Positions 5,388-12,781 of a DNA stretch of 25,510 nucleotides are shown one piece after another (the stretch's first letter is position 1; every line of letters starts with the position of its first letter). The DNA is from Clostridiales bacterium (lineage in GTDB: Bacteria > Bacillota > Clostridia > Oscillospirales > CAG-272): NCBI GenBank assembly GCA_004554105.1, contig SFNW01000011.1, forward strand, positions 1 to 25,510, in the 5' to 3' direction. The position numbers and the translations under genes are program-made. The notes beneath the pieces were generated by a model. That model was given only the letters and a program-made list of their open reading frames with translations, had not been told where the DNA came from and ran no database searches.

Positions 5388-8098
5388 CAGTTCAGCCTCT
5401 CGTCATTGTTGACGACCATCTCGCGGTACTGCGTCTTGGAAATCAGCACCTCGCGCGGCTTTTGTCCGTCGGGCGCGCTGACAAAGCCGCGCGCCTCCAT
5501 AATGTCGATAATCTTCGCCGCGCGTCCGTAGCCGATGGACAGCCGACGCTGCAGCAGCGAGGTCGAAATCTTGCCCATATCGGTCGCGATTTCAAGCGCA
5601 TCGCGCAGCTTGGGGTCGCCGCCGACGTCCTCCGCCGCGTCCTCCCCGCTCTTCTTGCCGGTCTGCCCGATTGTCCGCGCCTCGCGCTCGATGCTCTCGA
5701 TGATGTCCTCGTCATACTCGGTCTCGCCCGCGCTGCTCTTGACAAACGCAGTAATCTTTTCGACCTCGTCCTCGCTGACGAACGCGCCCTGTGCGCGCAT
5801 CGGCTTGGACAATCCGACCGGGTAATAGAGCATATCGCCGCGCCCGATCAGTTTTTCCGCGCCCGCGATGTCGATAATCGTGCGCGAGTCGACCTGCGAC
5901 GCAACGGTAAACGCGATTCGCGAGGGAATGTTCGCCTTAATCAGACCCGTGATGACGTCGACCGAAGGGCGCTGCGTACCGATGATGATGTGCATACCCG
6001 CCGCGCGCGCTTTCTGCGCGAGACGGCAGATGGATTCCTCGACCGCGTCGGGCGCGGTCATCATCAGGTCGGCAAGCTCGTCGATGATGATGACGGTATA
6101 GGGCAGGACCTCCATGCCGCGCGTCTTGGCAATCTCGTTATAGCCCTCGATTTTGCGCGCGCCGACCTCCTCAATCAGCTCATAGCGGCGCTCCATCTCG
6201 GTGACTGCCCAATGCAGTGCGCCCGCCGCCTTCTTCGGGTCGCTGACGACCGGCGTCTGCAAATGGGGAATGCCGTTGTAGATATTGAACTCGACCTTCT
6301 TCGGGTCGATGAGGACGAGCTTGACCTCGTCGGGCGTCGCCTTGTAAAGAATGCTCGTGATAATCGAATTGATGCAGACCGATTTACCCATGCCGGTCGC
6401 GCCCGCGATTAACAGGTGCGGCATTTTGGCGATGTCGAAGATAATCGGCGCACCGCCGACGTCCTTGCCGAGGCAGACGGTCAGGCGGCTCTTTGCCTCC
6501 CTGAAGCTCTTGTCCTCGATCAGCTCGCGGAGCGCGACGGTCGAAACCACGCGGTTCGGCACCTCGATGCCGACCGCCGCCTTGCCGGGAATCGGCGCTT
6601 CGATACGAATGCCCGAGGTGGCAAGCGAAAGCGAAATATCGTCGACGAGGTTGGCAATCGAGCGCACGCGCGTTCCCGCCTCGGGAATCAGCTCGTAGCG
6701 CGTAATCGTCGGACCGCGCGACACGCTCGAAATCGTCACGTTGACGTGGAAGGAGCGCAGCGTGTCAATCAGCTTCTGCGCGTTGGCGCGCAGCTCCGCG
6801 CCGACGTCCTCGTTCTTTTTATGCTCGGGGGGCGAAAGCAGCGAAATCGGCGGGAAACGGTAGGCGGGCTTCGGCGGCTTTTCGGGCGTCTGCGGGAGAG
6901 GCGCAACCGTCTCGACCGTCTCGCGCGTCACGCCGAGCGGCTCGGCGGCAAGGTCGAGCGTTGCGCGTTCGCCGAGGGCTTCGCCGATGTCGACGCCGCC
7001 GCGCTCGGGCGCGTCCGTGCCCCCGTCTTCGCCGTCAGCGGCAATTTCCGCAGATGTGCGCCGCGCGGGGTCGACAAAAATGGCTTCGAGATTGATTTTT
7101 CCGTTTGCGTCGTAGATGTCCTCGGACGGCATTGCCGTGCCGCCCGCCTCGGGCGTCCCGTCGGCGTCGGCGGTATCGTCCGTATCGCGTTTCGGCTCGG
7201 TCGGCTCTTCCACGCCGAAAACGGCAGTGTCGTCAAGGGCAGGCGCAGCCGCTTTGCCCGCGCCGCCGACGGTATCGTCCGCGCCGTGAATGTCGAAATC
7301 GGGATTCGGACGCACGCCCGTCTGCTCGGGCGGAACGAAGTTTTCGGTCTCCTCCTCGGTCTCGTAGTCAAACTCGCGCTCGCGCTCGGCAGCCGCTGCG
7401 GCAGCCTGACGGCGCTCGCGGCGGAGCTTCATGTTGTATTGCAGGTTAATCCAAATCTTCTTCGGCGTCAGACCGAAGAGGAAAATGCCGAAGGTCAGCA
7501 GAACGGCAACGCAGAGAATGATGCCCGCCGTCACGGCGAACGCCTTGTACATCCCGATGCCGATAATGCCGCCGAGCACACCGCCGCCGAATGCGTTTTT
7601 CCCGCTTTCAAACAGCTTTGGAATCGAATCGTAGGCTTCGGCATCGACGGCAATGCCGATGAGTTGCGCCAGCGCGCCGCAGAAGAGTAGGCAGACGGCG
7701 GCGAAAATACATTTCATGATGTGCGAGCCGTCGGCAACCCAGCGCCGCCAGTCGATGGCAAAATAGATCAGCAAAAGCGGCAGCGCGTAGCCACAGGGAC
7801 CGAACAGACCGAGCAAAATATTGCGCAGTCCGACGCCGACCGCGCCGCTATTCTTCACAATAAAGCATACCGCAAGCAGAACTGCGCATACTACAAACAC
7901 ATAGGGCAAAACCCGATGCAAGAGCGAATTCTCGTCGCGCGGCGGCTTGCGTGCGGGCGGCTCGGCTTGCTGCGCGGGTTTCGCGGTCTTAGCGGTTTTC
8001 TTCGGCGCAGACGTATTTTTTGTCTGCGTGCGCGCCGTCGGCTTGTCCGACGTGCGCCGCTTTGCCGCGCCCGATTTATTTTCAGCCATTTGAAGCAT
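5387..8098 (-). CDS. ftsK: FtsK/SpoIIIE-family DNA translocase
   Basis: This ATP-driven DNA pump clears chromosomal DNA from the division septum or moves it into the forespore. The 903-residue protein begins with a Lys/Ala/Pro-rich cytoplasmic stretch (1-60), then four or five membrane segments (about 64-215). An acidic, low-complexity linker follows (about 230-430), then the RecA-like motor with Walker A GATGMGKSV (Lys572) and Walker B VIIIDELADL near 672. It ends with the winged-helix gamma domain (about 835-900, SIGYGRAAKIIDIMEARG) that reads orienting DNA sequences. Start choice: ATG 8098 has AAAGGA 5 bases upstream; ATG 8089 (MAENKSG) has a second AAAGGA 9 bases upstream and is equally good. 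First gene of the minus-strand block, with its own promoter. Confidence 0.96.
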   Translation of the reverse strand: MLQMAENKSGAAKRRTSDKPTARTQTKNTSAPKKTAKTAKPAQQAEPPARKPPRDENSLLHRVLPYVFVVCAVLLAVCFIVKNSGAVGVGLRNILLGLFGPCGYALPLLLIYFAIDWRRWVADGSHIMKCIFAAVCLLFCGALAQLIGIAVDAEAYDSIPKLFESGKNAFGGGVLGGIIGIGMYKAFAVTAGIILCVAVLLTFGIFLFGLTPKKIWINLQYNMKLRRERRQAAAAAAEREREFDYETEEETENFVPPEQTGVRPNPDFDIHGADDTVGGAGKAAAPALDDTAVFGVEEPTEPKRDTDDTADADGTPEAGGTAMPSEDIYDANGKINLEAIFVDPARRTSAEIAADGEDGGTDAPERGGVDIGEALGERATLDLAAEPLGVTRETVETVAPLPQTPEKPPKPAYRFPPISLLSPPEHKKNEDVGAELRANAQKLIDTLRSFHVNVTISSVSRGPTITRYELIPEAGTRVRSIANLVDDISLSLATSGIRIEAPIPGKAAVGIEVPNRVVSTVALRELIEDKSFREAKSRLTVCLGKDVGGAPIIFDIAKMPHLLIAGATGMGKSVCINSIITSILYKATPDEVKLVLIDPKKVEFNIYNGIPHLQTPVVSDPKKAAGALHWAVTEMERRYELIEEVGARKIEGYNEIAKTRGMEVLPYTVIIIDELADLMMTAPDAVEESICRLAQKARAAGMHIIIGTQRPSVDVITGLIKANIPSRIAFTVASQVDSRTIIDIAGAEKLIGRGDMLYYPVGLSKPMRAQGAFVSEDEVEKITAFVKSSAGETEYDEDIIESIEREARTIGQTGKKSGEDAAEDVGGDPKLRDALEIATDMGKISTSLLQRRLSIGYGRAAKIIDIMEARGFVSAPDGQKPREVLISKTQYREMVVNNDERLN

Positions 8099-8136
8099 TC
8101 CTTTCCTTTATAAAAAAGCACAATATCCTAAAATAC

Positions 8137-8165
8137 ATAATAGCAGAAAAACCGAAAAATATCAA
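8137..8165 (-). promoter_or_regulatory. Sigma-A promoter of the ftsK gene block
   Basis: The minus strand shows -35 TTGATA (8160-8165), a 17-base spacer, and -10 TATTAT (8137-8142) preceded by TGC, which is an extended -10. It lies 39 bases before the ftsK start and drives leftward transcription of the coupled genes. Confidence 0.85.
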
Positions 8166-8237
8166 GTCTTATTTTATCTGCGCTTTATCCGCGAAAAAGC
8201 GCGAAAAGAGACGAAACGAAAGGAGGCAGCACAGAAT

Positions 8238-8630
8238 ATGAACGCACGCGAAAACACCAAAACCGCTTTGCGGACGCTCACGCCGCTCCTTGCGCTCGGC
8301 GCGCTTGCCGCCGGCTTTCTCAACGGACTGCTCGGCGCGGGCGGCGGCGTCATTCTCTATTTTATCCTCGGTGCGGCGGGCGGCTCGCGCGGCTCGAAGG
8401 AAAACCTCGTCCTCTCCTCGACCGCGGTGATGTTCTTCTGCTTCGTCTCGCTCTTTTTCTACAAAGGGAATGCCGCGCTCGGCGTCGATGCGATTCTGCG
8501 CGTCGGCGTTCCCGCCGCGCTCGGCGGGCTTTTCGGCGCGTACCTGCTCCGCCGTCTGCCCGCCGCCGCCGTGCAAAAGCTCTTTTCCGCCGTGGTGATC
8601 CTCGGCGGCGTCCTGATGCTATTTCGATAG
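8238..8630 (+). CDS. Half-size TSUP (TauE/SafE) family membrane protein, first of a pair
   Basis: The 130-residue protein has about four membrane segments. Its N-terminal glycine-rich re-entrant motif GFLNGLLGAGGGVILY is typical of one half of the TSUP/sulfite exporter family. Full-length TSUP transporters have about 250 residues built from two such halves; here the second half is a separate gene 9 bases downstream. The pair probably assembles into one transporter of an organosulfur or other small anion; the substrate is not deducible. An AAAGGAGG site lies 12 bases before ATG 8238. The 139-base divergent region to ftsK gave no clear plus-strand promoter. Confidence 0.85.
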   Translation: MNARENTKTALRTLTPLLALGALAAGFLNGLLGAGGGVILYFILGAAGGSRGSKENLVLSSTAVMFFCFVSLFFYKGNAALGVDAILRVGVPAALGGLFGAYLLRRLPAAAVQKLFSAVVILGGVLMLFR

Positions 8631-8639
8631 GAGGATTTT

Positions 8640-9029
8640 ATGCCTGTCGCATCTTTTCTCGTCGCGCTGCTCGCCGGCATGGGCGTCGGCAGCGGCGGGC
8701 TGTTCGTCGTCTGCCTGACGCTCGTGTTCGGCATGAACCAGCTCGCCGCGCAGGGGCTGAATCTCTACTTCTATATTTTCGCCGCCGCGGCGGCGCTCTC
8801 GCTCCATGTCCGCACCGCACCGCTTAAATGGAAGCGGCTCTTTTTCGTCTGCGCGTTCGGCACGGTCGGCTGCGTCCTCGGTGCCGAGACGGCGCAGACC
8901 ATGGAGTTTTCACTGCTCCGCCGTATTTTTGCGATTGTCCTCATCGCTTCGGGCGGCGTCGCCTTTTTCAAAAAAGAGCCGCCCGGCGTCGAAAGCGCGA
9001 AAAAAATCAAAAAAACCCTTTACAAATGA
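8640..9029 (+). CDS. Half-size TSUP (TauE/SafE) family membrane protein, second of the pair
   Basis: This 129-residue partner has about four membrane segments and again begins with a glycine-rich motif, VALLAGMGVGSGGLFVV, followed by FGMNQLAAQGLNLYF. It matches the second half of a TSUP transporter. A positively charged tail (KKIKKTLYK) ends the protein and is likely cytoplasmic. The AGGAGG site overlaps the TAG stop of the first gene, which ties the two translations together. The stop codon lies inside the downstream rpsO promoter. Confidence 0.85.
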   Translation: MPVASFLVALLAGMGVGSGGLFVVCLTLVFGMNQLAAQGLNLYFYIFAAAAALSLHVRTAPLKWKRLFFVCAFGTVGCVLGAETAQTMEFSLLRRIFAIVLIASGGVAFFKKEPPGVESAKKIKKTLYK

Positions 9030-9047
9030 AAATGCCTATGTTATAAT
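9019..9047 (+). promoter_or_regulatory. Sigma-A promoter of rpsO
   Basis: -35 TTTACA (9019-9024), 17-base spacer, and perfect -10 TATAAT (9042-9047). The -35 box overlaps the last codons of the second TSUP gene. Transcription would start near 9054, leaving a leader of about 100 bases before rpsO. Confidence 0.88.
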
Positions 9048-9051
9048 TTCT

Positions 9052-9152
9052 TCCGTAGCGCCATGACTCAGCGTACGGACAACCGTCCCGACAGGGACAT
9101 TTCACCGACCGCCGCTTGGTCAAGGGCAAATCTATTTATGAGGTGAAACACC
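9052..9152 (+). promoter_or_regulatory. Structured rpsO leader, candidate S15 autoregulatory element
   Basis: Three structures can be drawn. The first is TCCGTA (9052-9057) with TACGGA (9074-9079), extended by CGC/GCG. The second is GTCCC-GACA-GGGAC (9085-9098). The third pairs TTTCACC (9100-9106) with GGTGAAA (9142-9148), enclosing GACC-7-GGTC (9107-9121). The last pairing covers the GAGGTG Shine-Dalgarno site of rpsO. Ribosomal protein S15 represses its own mRNA in several bacteria through leader structures, so autoregulation is a reasonable inference. The transcription start may fall inside the first stem, which would weaken it. Confidence 0.6.
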
Positions 9153-9416
9153 ATGCAGAAAAGCGAAAAGCAAGACATCATCACGACCTATGCGGTACAC
9201 GAAGGCGACACCGGTTCGCCCGAGGTACAGATTGCGATTCTGACCAGCCGCATCAACACGCTCACCGAGCATCTGAAGAACAACCCGAAGGACCATCACA
9301 GCCGCCGCGGTATGTTCAAGATGATCGGTAACAGAAGAAACCTGCTCGGCTATTTGCAGAAGAAGGACGTTGAGCGTTATCGCGCAATCGTCGACAAGCT
9401 CGGTCTGCGCAAGTAA
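9153..9416 (+). CDS. rpsO: 30S ribosomal protein S15
   Basis: The 87-residue protein is a clear S15: it has HEGDTGSPEVQIAILTSRI, HHSRRGMFKMIGNRRNLLGYL and ends KLGLRK, with the usual length of 88-89 residues less one. S15 binds 16S rRNA at a three-way junction early in 30S platform assembly. GAGGTG lies 7 bases before the ATG. It has its own promoter and terminator, so it can be expressed independently of pnp. Confidence 0.98.
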   Translation: MQKSEKQDIITTYAVHEGDTGSPEVQIAILTSRINTLTEHLKNNPKDHHSRRGMFKMIGNRRNLLGYLQKKDVERYRAIVDKLGLRK

Positions 9417-9427
9417 TCAAAGGAAAT

Positions 9428-9466
9428 CAAACCGAAGTCGGCGACCGGCTTCGGTTTGTTCTCTTT
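9428..9466 (+). terminator. Intrinsic terminator after rpsO
   Basis: A 14-bp stem with one T-G pair runs from 9428 to 9458 (arms CAAACCGAAGTCGG and CCGGCTTCGGTTTG, loop CGA), followed by TTCTCTTT. It begins 12 bases after the rpsO stop codon. Confidence 0.85.
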
Positions 9467-9540
9467 ATCAGCAAAAGAATATCAAGTAAGCAGAGAGCGA
9501 AAACAGCGTTTGCAAACACGGAAATTGCTTTACGACTCAG

Positions 9541-9644
9541 GCTCCCTCCGTGAGGGAGCTGGCACGCGAAGCGTGACTGAGGGAGTTTTTGCAAAGCAGA
9601 CTCCTTCCGTCGCCATTCGGCGACACCTCCCTCAGAGAGGGAGG
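9541..9644. mobile_element. MITE-like element with imperfect terminal inverted repeats
   Basis: The two ends are imperfect inverted copies of each other over about 45 bases. Each end has a GAGGGAG hairpin: GCTCCCTC-CGT-GAGGGAGC at 9541-9559 and CCTCCCTC-AGA-GAGGGAGG at 9626-9644. Inside each lies a second hairpin: CACGC-GAA-GCGTG at 9563-9575 and GTCGCC-4-GGCGAC at 9609-9624. No coding capacity is present. Layout and sequence resemble short non-autonomous repeats widely dispersed in gut Clostridia (from memory, not searched). It sits between the rpsO terminator and the pnp leader and would form a large cruciform RNA if transcribed. Confidence 0.7.
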
Positions 9645-9731
9645 CACCGCTTGACCGCATGATGTGAAGCGCTTCCGCAGTTCTTCTCTTTTCACGCTTT
9701 TCTCTTACTTTATATAACTACGGCGGCGGGA

Positions 9732-9785
9732 TTAGCAGTTAAATAGACCGCCCGACAGGCGTCGGACGGCGTGTTTAAGTGCTAA
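9732..9785 (+). promoter_or_regulatory. Long double-stem hairpin in the pnp leader
   Basis: The lower stem pairs TTAGCAGTTAAA (9732-9743) with TTTAAGTGCTAA (9774-9785) with one G-G mismatch. The upper stem pairs CCG/CGG and CCGAC (9752-9756) with GTCGG (9761-9765) around an AGGC loop, with one C-A mismatch. It ends 30 bases before the pnp GGAGG site. In E. coli, RNase III cleaves a leader hairpin of pnp and PNPase then represses itself; a similar loop is plausible here. A possible -10 TATATA lies at 9711-9716 with only a weak -35 (TTTTCA, 9689-9694). Confidence 0.6.
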
Positions 9786-9827
9786 ACCCAAAGTCCGCCG
9801 AAAAAATATTTTTTGGAGGATATGCAA

Positions 9828-11915
9828 ATGTTTGAAAACTACAGGGTTTTTGAGTACACCCTCGCAGGCAGACCGCTCGTCATCGAGACCGGCAAGCTCG
9901 CAGGGCTTGCCAACGGCTCCTGCCTCGTCCGCTACGGCGAAACCGTCGTTCTCGCCTGCGCGACCGCGTCCGAAAAGCCCCGCGACGGCATCGACTTTCT
10001 GCCGCTGTCGGTCGACTTTGAGGAGAGAATGTACGCGGCGGGCAAGATTCCCGGCGGCTTTCTCAGAAGAGAGGGACGCCCGGGTGAAAAGGCGATTCTG
10101 ACCTCGCGCGTCATCGACCGCCCGATTCGTCCGCTGTTCCCGAAGGACCTGCGCAACGACGTTGCCATCACGCTGACCGTCATGGCGGTCGACCCCGACT
10201 GCTCGCATGAAATCGCCGGCATGATCGGCGCATCGATTGCGCTCTCGATTTCGGATATTCCGTGGAACGGACCGATTGGCGGCGTGTTTGTCGGCATGGT
10301 CGACGGCAAGCCGGTCATCAACCCCACCAAGGCACAGCGCGACGTCAGCACGCTCGAGCTGACCGTGGCGGCGACGATGCAGAAGATTGTCATGATCGAG
10401 GCGGGCGCAAAGGAAGTGCCCGACGACGATATGTTTAATGCGATCATGCTCGCGCATGAGGAAATCAAGGGTCTGCTCGGCTTCATCAACGGCATCGTTG
10501 CCGAAATCGGCAAGCCGAAGTTCTCCTACCCCTCCTGCGAGCTGGATCACGATATGTTCGACGAGGTCTTCGCGTTCTGCGAAAAGGATTTGATGACCGC
10601 GCTCGACACCGACGACAAGAACGTGCGCGACGCGCGCATGGTGCCGATTCAGGACGCTATCGTCGAGCACTTCTCCGAGAAGTACCCCGAAATCGGCTCG
10701 ATTATGGGCGAGCTGGTCTACAAGATGCAGAAAAAGATCGTCCGCCGCTGGCTGCTCGAGGACGGCAAGCGCGTTGACGGTCGCCGTCTCGACGAAATCC
10801 GCCCGCTGGCTGCCGAGGTCGGTCTGATTCACCGTGTACACGGCAGCGGTCTCTTCACCCGCGGTCAGACACAGGTACTCACGATTGCCACGCTCGGCTC
10901 GATGGACGACAAGCAGGAGCTGGACGGCATCGACGACCAGGTTGAAAAGCGCTATATGCACCACTACAATATGCCCGGCTACTCCACGGGCGAGGCAAAG
11001 CCGACGAGAAGCCCCGGACGCCGCGAAATCGGTCACGGTGCGCTTGCCGAGCGTTCGCTTATCCCGGTTCTTCCCTCGGTTGAGGAATTCCCCTACGCCA
11101 TCCGCTGCGTCTCCGAGGTTGTCTCCTCCAACGGCTCGACCTCACAGGCGTCGGTCTGCGGCTCGACGCTTGCCCTGATGGACGCGGGCGTACCGATCAA
11201 GGCACCGGTCGCCGGCATCTCCTGCGGTCTGATTACCGAGGGCGAGCGCTGGATGACCATGATTGACATTCAGGGTCTCGAGGACTTCTACGGCGACATG
11301 GACTTCAAGGTCGCCGGCACGCACAAGGGTATCACCTCGATTCAGATGGACCTCAAGATCGACGGTCTGACGCCCGAAATCATCAAGGAAGCGCTCGCTG
11401 TCACCCACAAGGGCAGAGACTATATCATCGACGAGATTCTGCTCAAGGCGATTGACAAGCCGAGAGCCGACGTCTCCGAGTACGCGCCCAAGATGATTAC
11501 CATGAAGATTAACGTCGACAAGATTCGCGACGTCATCGGCACGGGCGGCAAGGTCATTCAGAAGATTGTTGCCGACACCGGCGCGAAGATTGACATCGAG
11601 GAGGACGGCAGCGTCTACATCTCCGCCGTCAACCGCGACGACGCTTACGCCGCGCAGGAGATTATCGCAGGCATCGTCTTTGAGCCTACGGTCGGTGCGA
11701 TTTACACCGGCAAGGTCACGCGCATTATCCCGATCGGCGCATTCGTCGAGTTTGCCCCCGGCAAGGAGGGCATGGTCCACATCTCCAAGATTGCCAAGGA
11801 GCGCATCGAGAAGGTCGAGGACCGTCTCGAGGTCGGTCAGACCGTCAAGGTCAAGTACCTCGGCACCGACGAGAAGAACCGCATGAACCTCTCGATGAAG
11901 GACGTCGAGCAGTAA
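9828..11915 (+). CDS. pnp: Polyribonucleotide nucleotidyltransferase (PNPase)
   Basis: PNPase degrades RNA 3' to 5' by phosphorolysis and takes part in mRNA turnover. The 695-residue protein has the full domain order: first RNase PH domain (RRPG-type segment GRPGEKAILTSRVIDRPI), alpha-helical linker, second catalytic RNase PH domain (QVLTIATLGS, YSTGEAKPTRSPGRREIG, MDIQGLEDFYGDMD-like region), KH domain with GTGGKVIQKI near residue 564, and S1 domain (YTGKVTRIIPIGAFVEF to the end). I chose ATG 9828, which has GGAGGA 7 bases upstream; ATG 9822 is too close and a TTG at 9813 lies in the ribosome site. The S1 domain is complete and the length is normal. Confidence 0.98.
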   Translation: MFENYRVFEYTLAGRPLVIETGKLAGLANGSCLVRYGETVVLACATASEKPRDGIDFLPLSVDFEERMYAAGKIPGGFLRREGRPGEKAILTSRVIDRPIRPLFPKDLRNDVAITLTVMAVDPDCSHEIAGMIGASIALSISDIPWNGPIGGVFVGMVDGKPVINPTKAQRDVSTLELTVAATMQKIVMIEAGAKEVPDDDMFNAIMLAHEEIKGLLGFINGIVAEIGKPKFSYPSCELDHDMFDEVFAFCEKDLMTALDTDDKNVRDARMVPIQDAIVEHFSEKYPEIGSIMGELVYKMQKKIVRRWLLEDGKRVDGRRLDEIRPLAAEVGLIHRVHGSGLFTRGQTQVLTIATLGSMDDKQELDGIDDQVEKRYMHHYNMPGYSTGEAKPTRSPGRREIGHGALAERSLIPVLPSVEEFPYAIRCVSEVVSSNGSTSQASVCGSTLALMDAGVPIKAPVAGISCGLITEGERWMTMIDIQGLEDFYGDMDFKVAGTHKGITSIQMDLKIDGLTPEIIKEALAVTHKGRDYIIDEILLKAIDKPRADVSEYAPKMITMKINVDKIRDVIGTGGKVIQKIVADTGAKIDIEEDGSVYISAVNRDDAYAAQEIIAGIVFEPTVGAIYTGKVTRIIPIGAFVEFAPGKEGMVHISKIAKERIEKVEDRLEVGQTVKVKYLGTDEKNRMNLSMKDVEQ

Positions 11916-11922
11916 ATCACGC

Positions 11923-11955
11923 AAAAACCGACGCGCCGCGGCGCGTCGGTTTTTT
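11923..11955 (+). terminator. Intrinsic terminator after pnp
   Basis: A perfect palindrome with arms of 15 bases (ACCGACGCGCC core, preceded by A5 and followed by T5-T6) ends in a T tract. It starts 7 bases after the pnp stop codon. The A tract on the other side makes it potentially bidirectional. Confidence 0.92.
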
Positions 11956-11972
11956 ACAAGAAAGGAACGGTC

Positions 11973-12512
11973 ATGTCAAAGAAAATTCTGATTTTATCCT
12001 CAAGTCCCCGCAAAAACAGCAATTCCGCAGCGCTGGCGGAAGCGTTTGCGGCGGGTGCGCACGAAGCGGGCAACACCGTCGAAACGGTCGAGCTGCGTGA
12101 TAAAACGCTGTGCTTCTGCCGCGGCTGCCTTGCCTGCCAAAAGACCGGACGCTGCGTCATCGACGACGATGTGCGCGGCATTCTGCCGAAGATGCACGAC
12201 GCCGACGTGCTCGTCTTTGCAAGCCCGATTTACTACTACGAAATGTGCGGTCAGCTTAAAACCCTGCTCGACCGCTCAAACCCGCTGTACGGCTCGGACT
12301 ACGCCTTCACCGACGTGTACTTTCTCTCTGCCGCCGCAGATGACGGCGAGGGCGTCGACGAGCGCGCCCTTACGGGACTCGGCGGCTGGATTGCCTGCTT
12401 CGAGCGCGCGCGCCTCGCCGGCAGCGTCTTTGCGGGCGGCGTGTCCGCCCCCGGCGAAATCAAGGGGCACCCCGCGCTCGAAAAGGCACGGGAAATGGGC
12501 AGACGCGCATAG
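11973..12512 (+). CDS. Flavodoxin-fold NAD(P)H-dependent FMN reductase / iron-sulfur flavoprotein-like
   Basis: The 179-residue protein begins MSKKILILSSSPRKNSNSAA, the FMN phosphate-binding loop of the NADPH-dependent FMN reductase family, and has FASPIYYYEMCGQLKTLLDR, the second flavin loop. A cysteine cluster CFCRGCLACQKTGRC (Cys47, 49, 52, 55, 61) matches the CxxCxxC region of iron-sulfur flavoprotein-type members, so it may bind an Fe-S cluster. Such proteins transfer electrons from NAD(P)H or ferredoxin to small acceptors; the acceptor is unknown. AAAGGA precedes ATG 11973. It stands alone between two terminators; no clear promoter of its own was found, so read-through from pnp is possible. 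Confidence 0.88.
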   Translation: MSKKILILSSSPRKNSNSAALAEAFAAGAHEAGNTVETVELRDKTLCFCRGCLACQKTGRCVIDDDVRGILPKMHDADVLVFASPIYYYEMCGQLKTLLDRSNPLYGSDYAFTDVYFLSAAADDGEGVDERALTGLGGWIACFERARLAGSVFAGGVSAPGEIKGHPALEKAREMGRRA

Positions 12513-12545
12513 CCCCCGCAACAAAAAGACAAGTCCGTAAAAAAT

Positions 12546-12586
12546 CCCGAAAAGCCTTGCAAATACAAGGTTTTTCGGGGTTTTTC
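12546..12586 (+). terminator. Intrinsic terminator, likely bidirectional
   Basis: CCCGAAAAGCCTTG (12547-12560) pairs with CAAGGTTTTTCGGG (12567-12580) with one G-T pair around a 6-base loop, followed by T5. An A tract precedes it. It closes the flavoprotein transcript and insulates the glycosidase locus. Confidence 0.85.
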
Positions 12587-12667
12587 GTTTGCCGCGGCGC
12601 AAAAATTCCCAACAAAAAGCATGAAAACGCACTGCTTTTTGTTGTTTCCATTTGTCTTTATCTGTGA

Positions 12668-12712
12668 TATAATCTCTTTACCGTTGACTTTTCCTATGAA
12701 AAACCGCATAAT
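12668..12712 (+). promoter_or_regulatory. Tandem sigma-A promoters of the glycosidase operon
   Basis: The first promoter has an extended -10 TGA-TATAAT (TATAAT at 12668-12673) with a weak -35 TTTCCA 17 bases upstream. The second has -35 TTGACT (12684-12689), a 17-base spacer and -10 CATAAT (12707-12712). The second lies 69 bases before the start codon at 12782. Confidence 0.75.
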
Positions 12713-12781
12713 GAAAGTGAAAAATCAGATTTTGTTTTGTGAGAAATGCCTTATCCTTGCAAAACAAACCCGGAGGATAAA

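Noticed and set aside
9813..9827. TTG or first ATG as the pnp start
   Set aside because: TTG 9813 lies in the ribosome binding site and ATG 9822 is only two bases from GGAGG; ATG 9828 has ideal spacing and matches the family N terminus.
9732..11036. Minus-strand open frame opposite pnp
   Set aside because: pnp is unambiguous on the plus strand with every domain intact.
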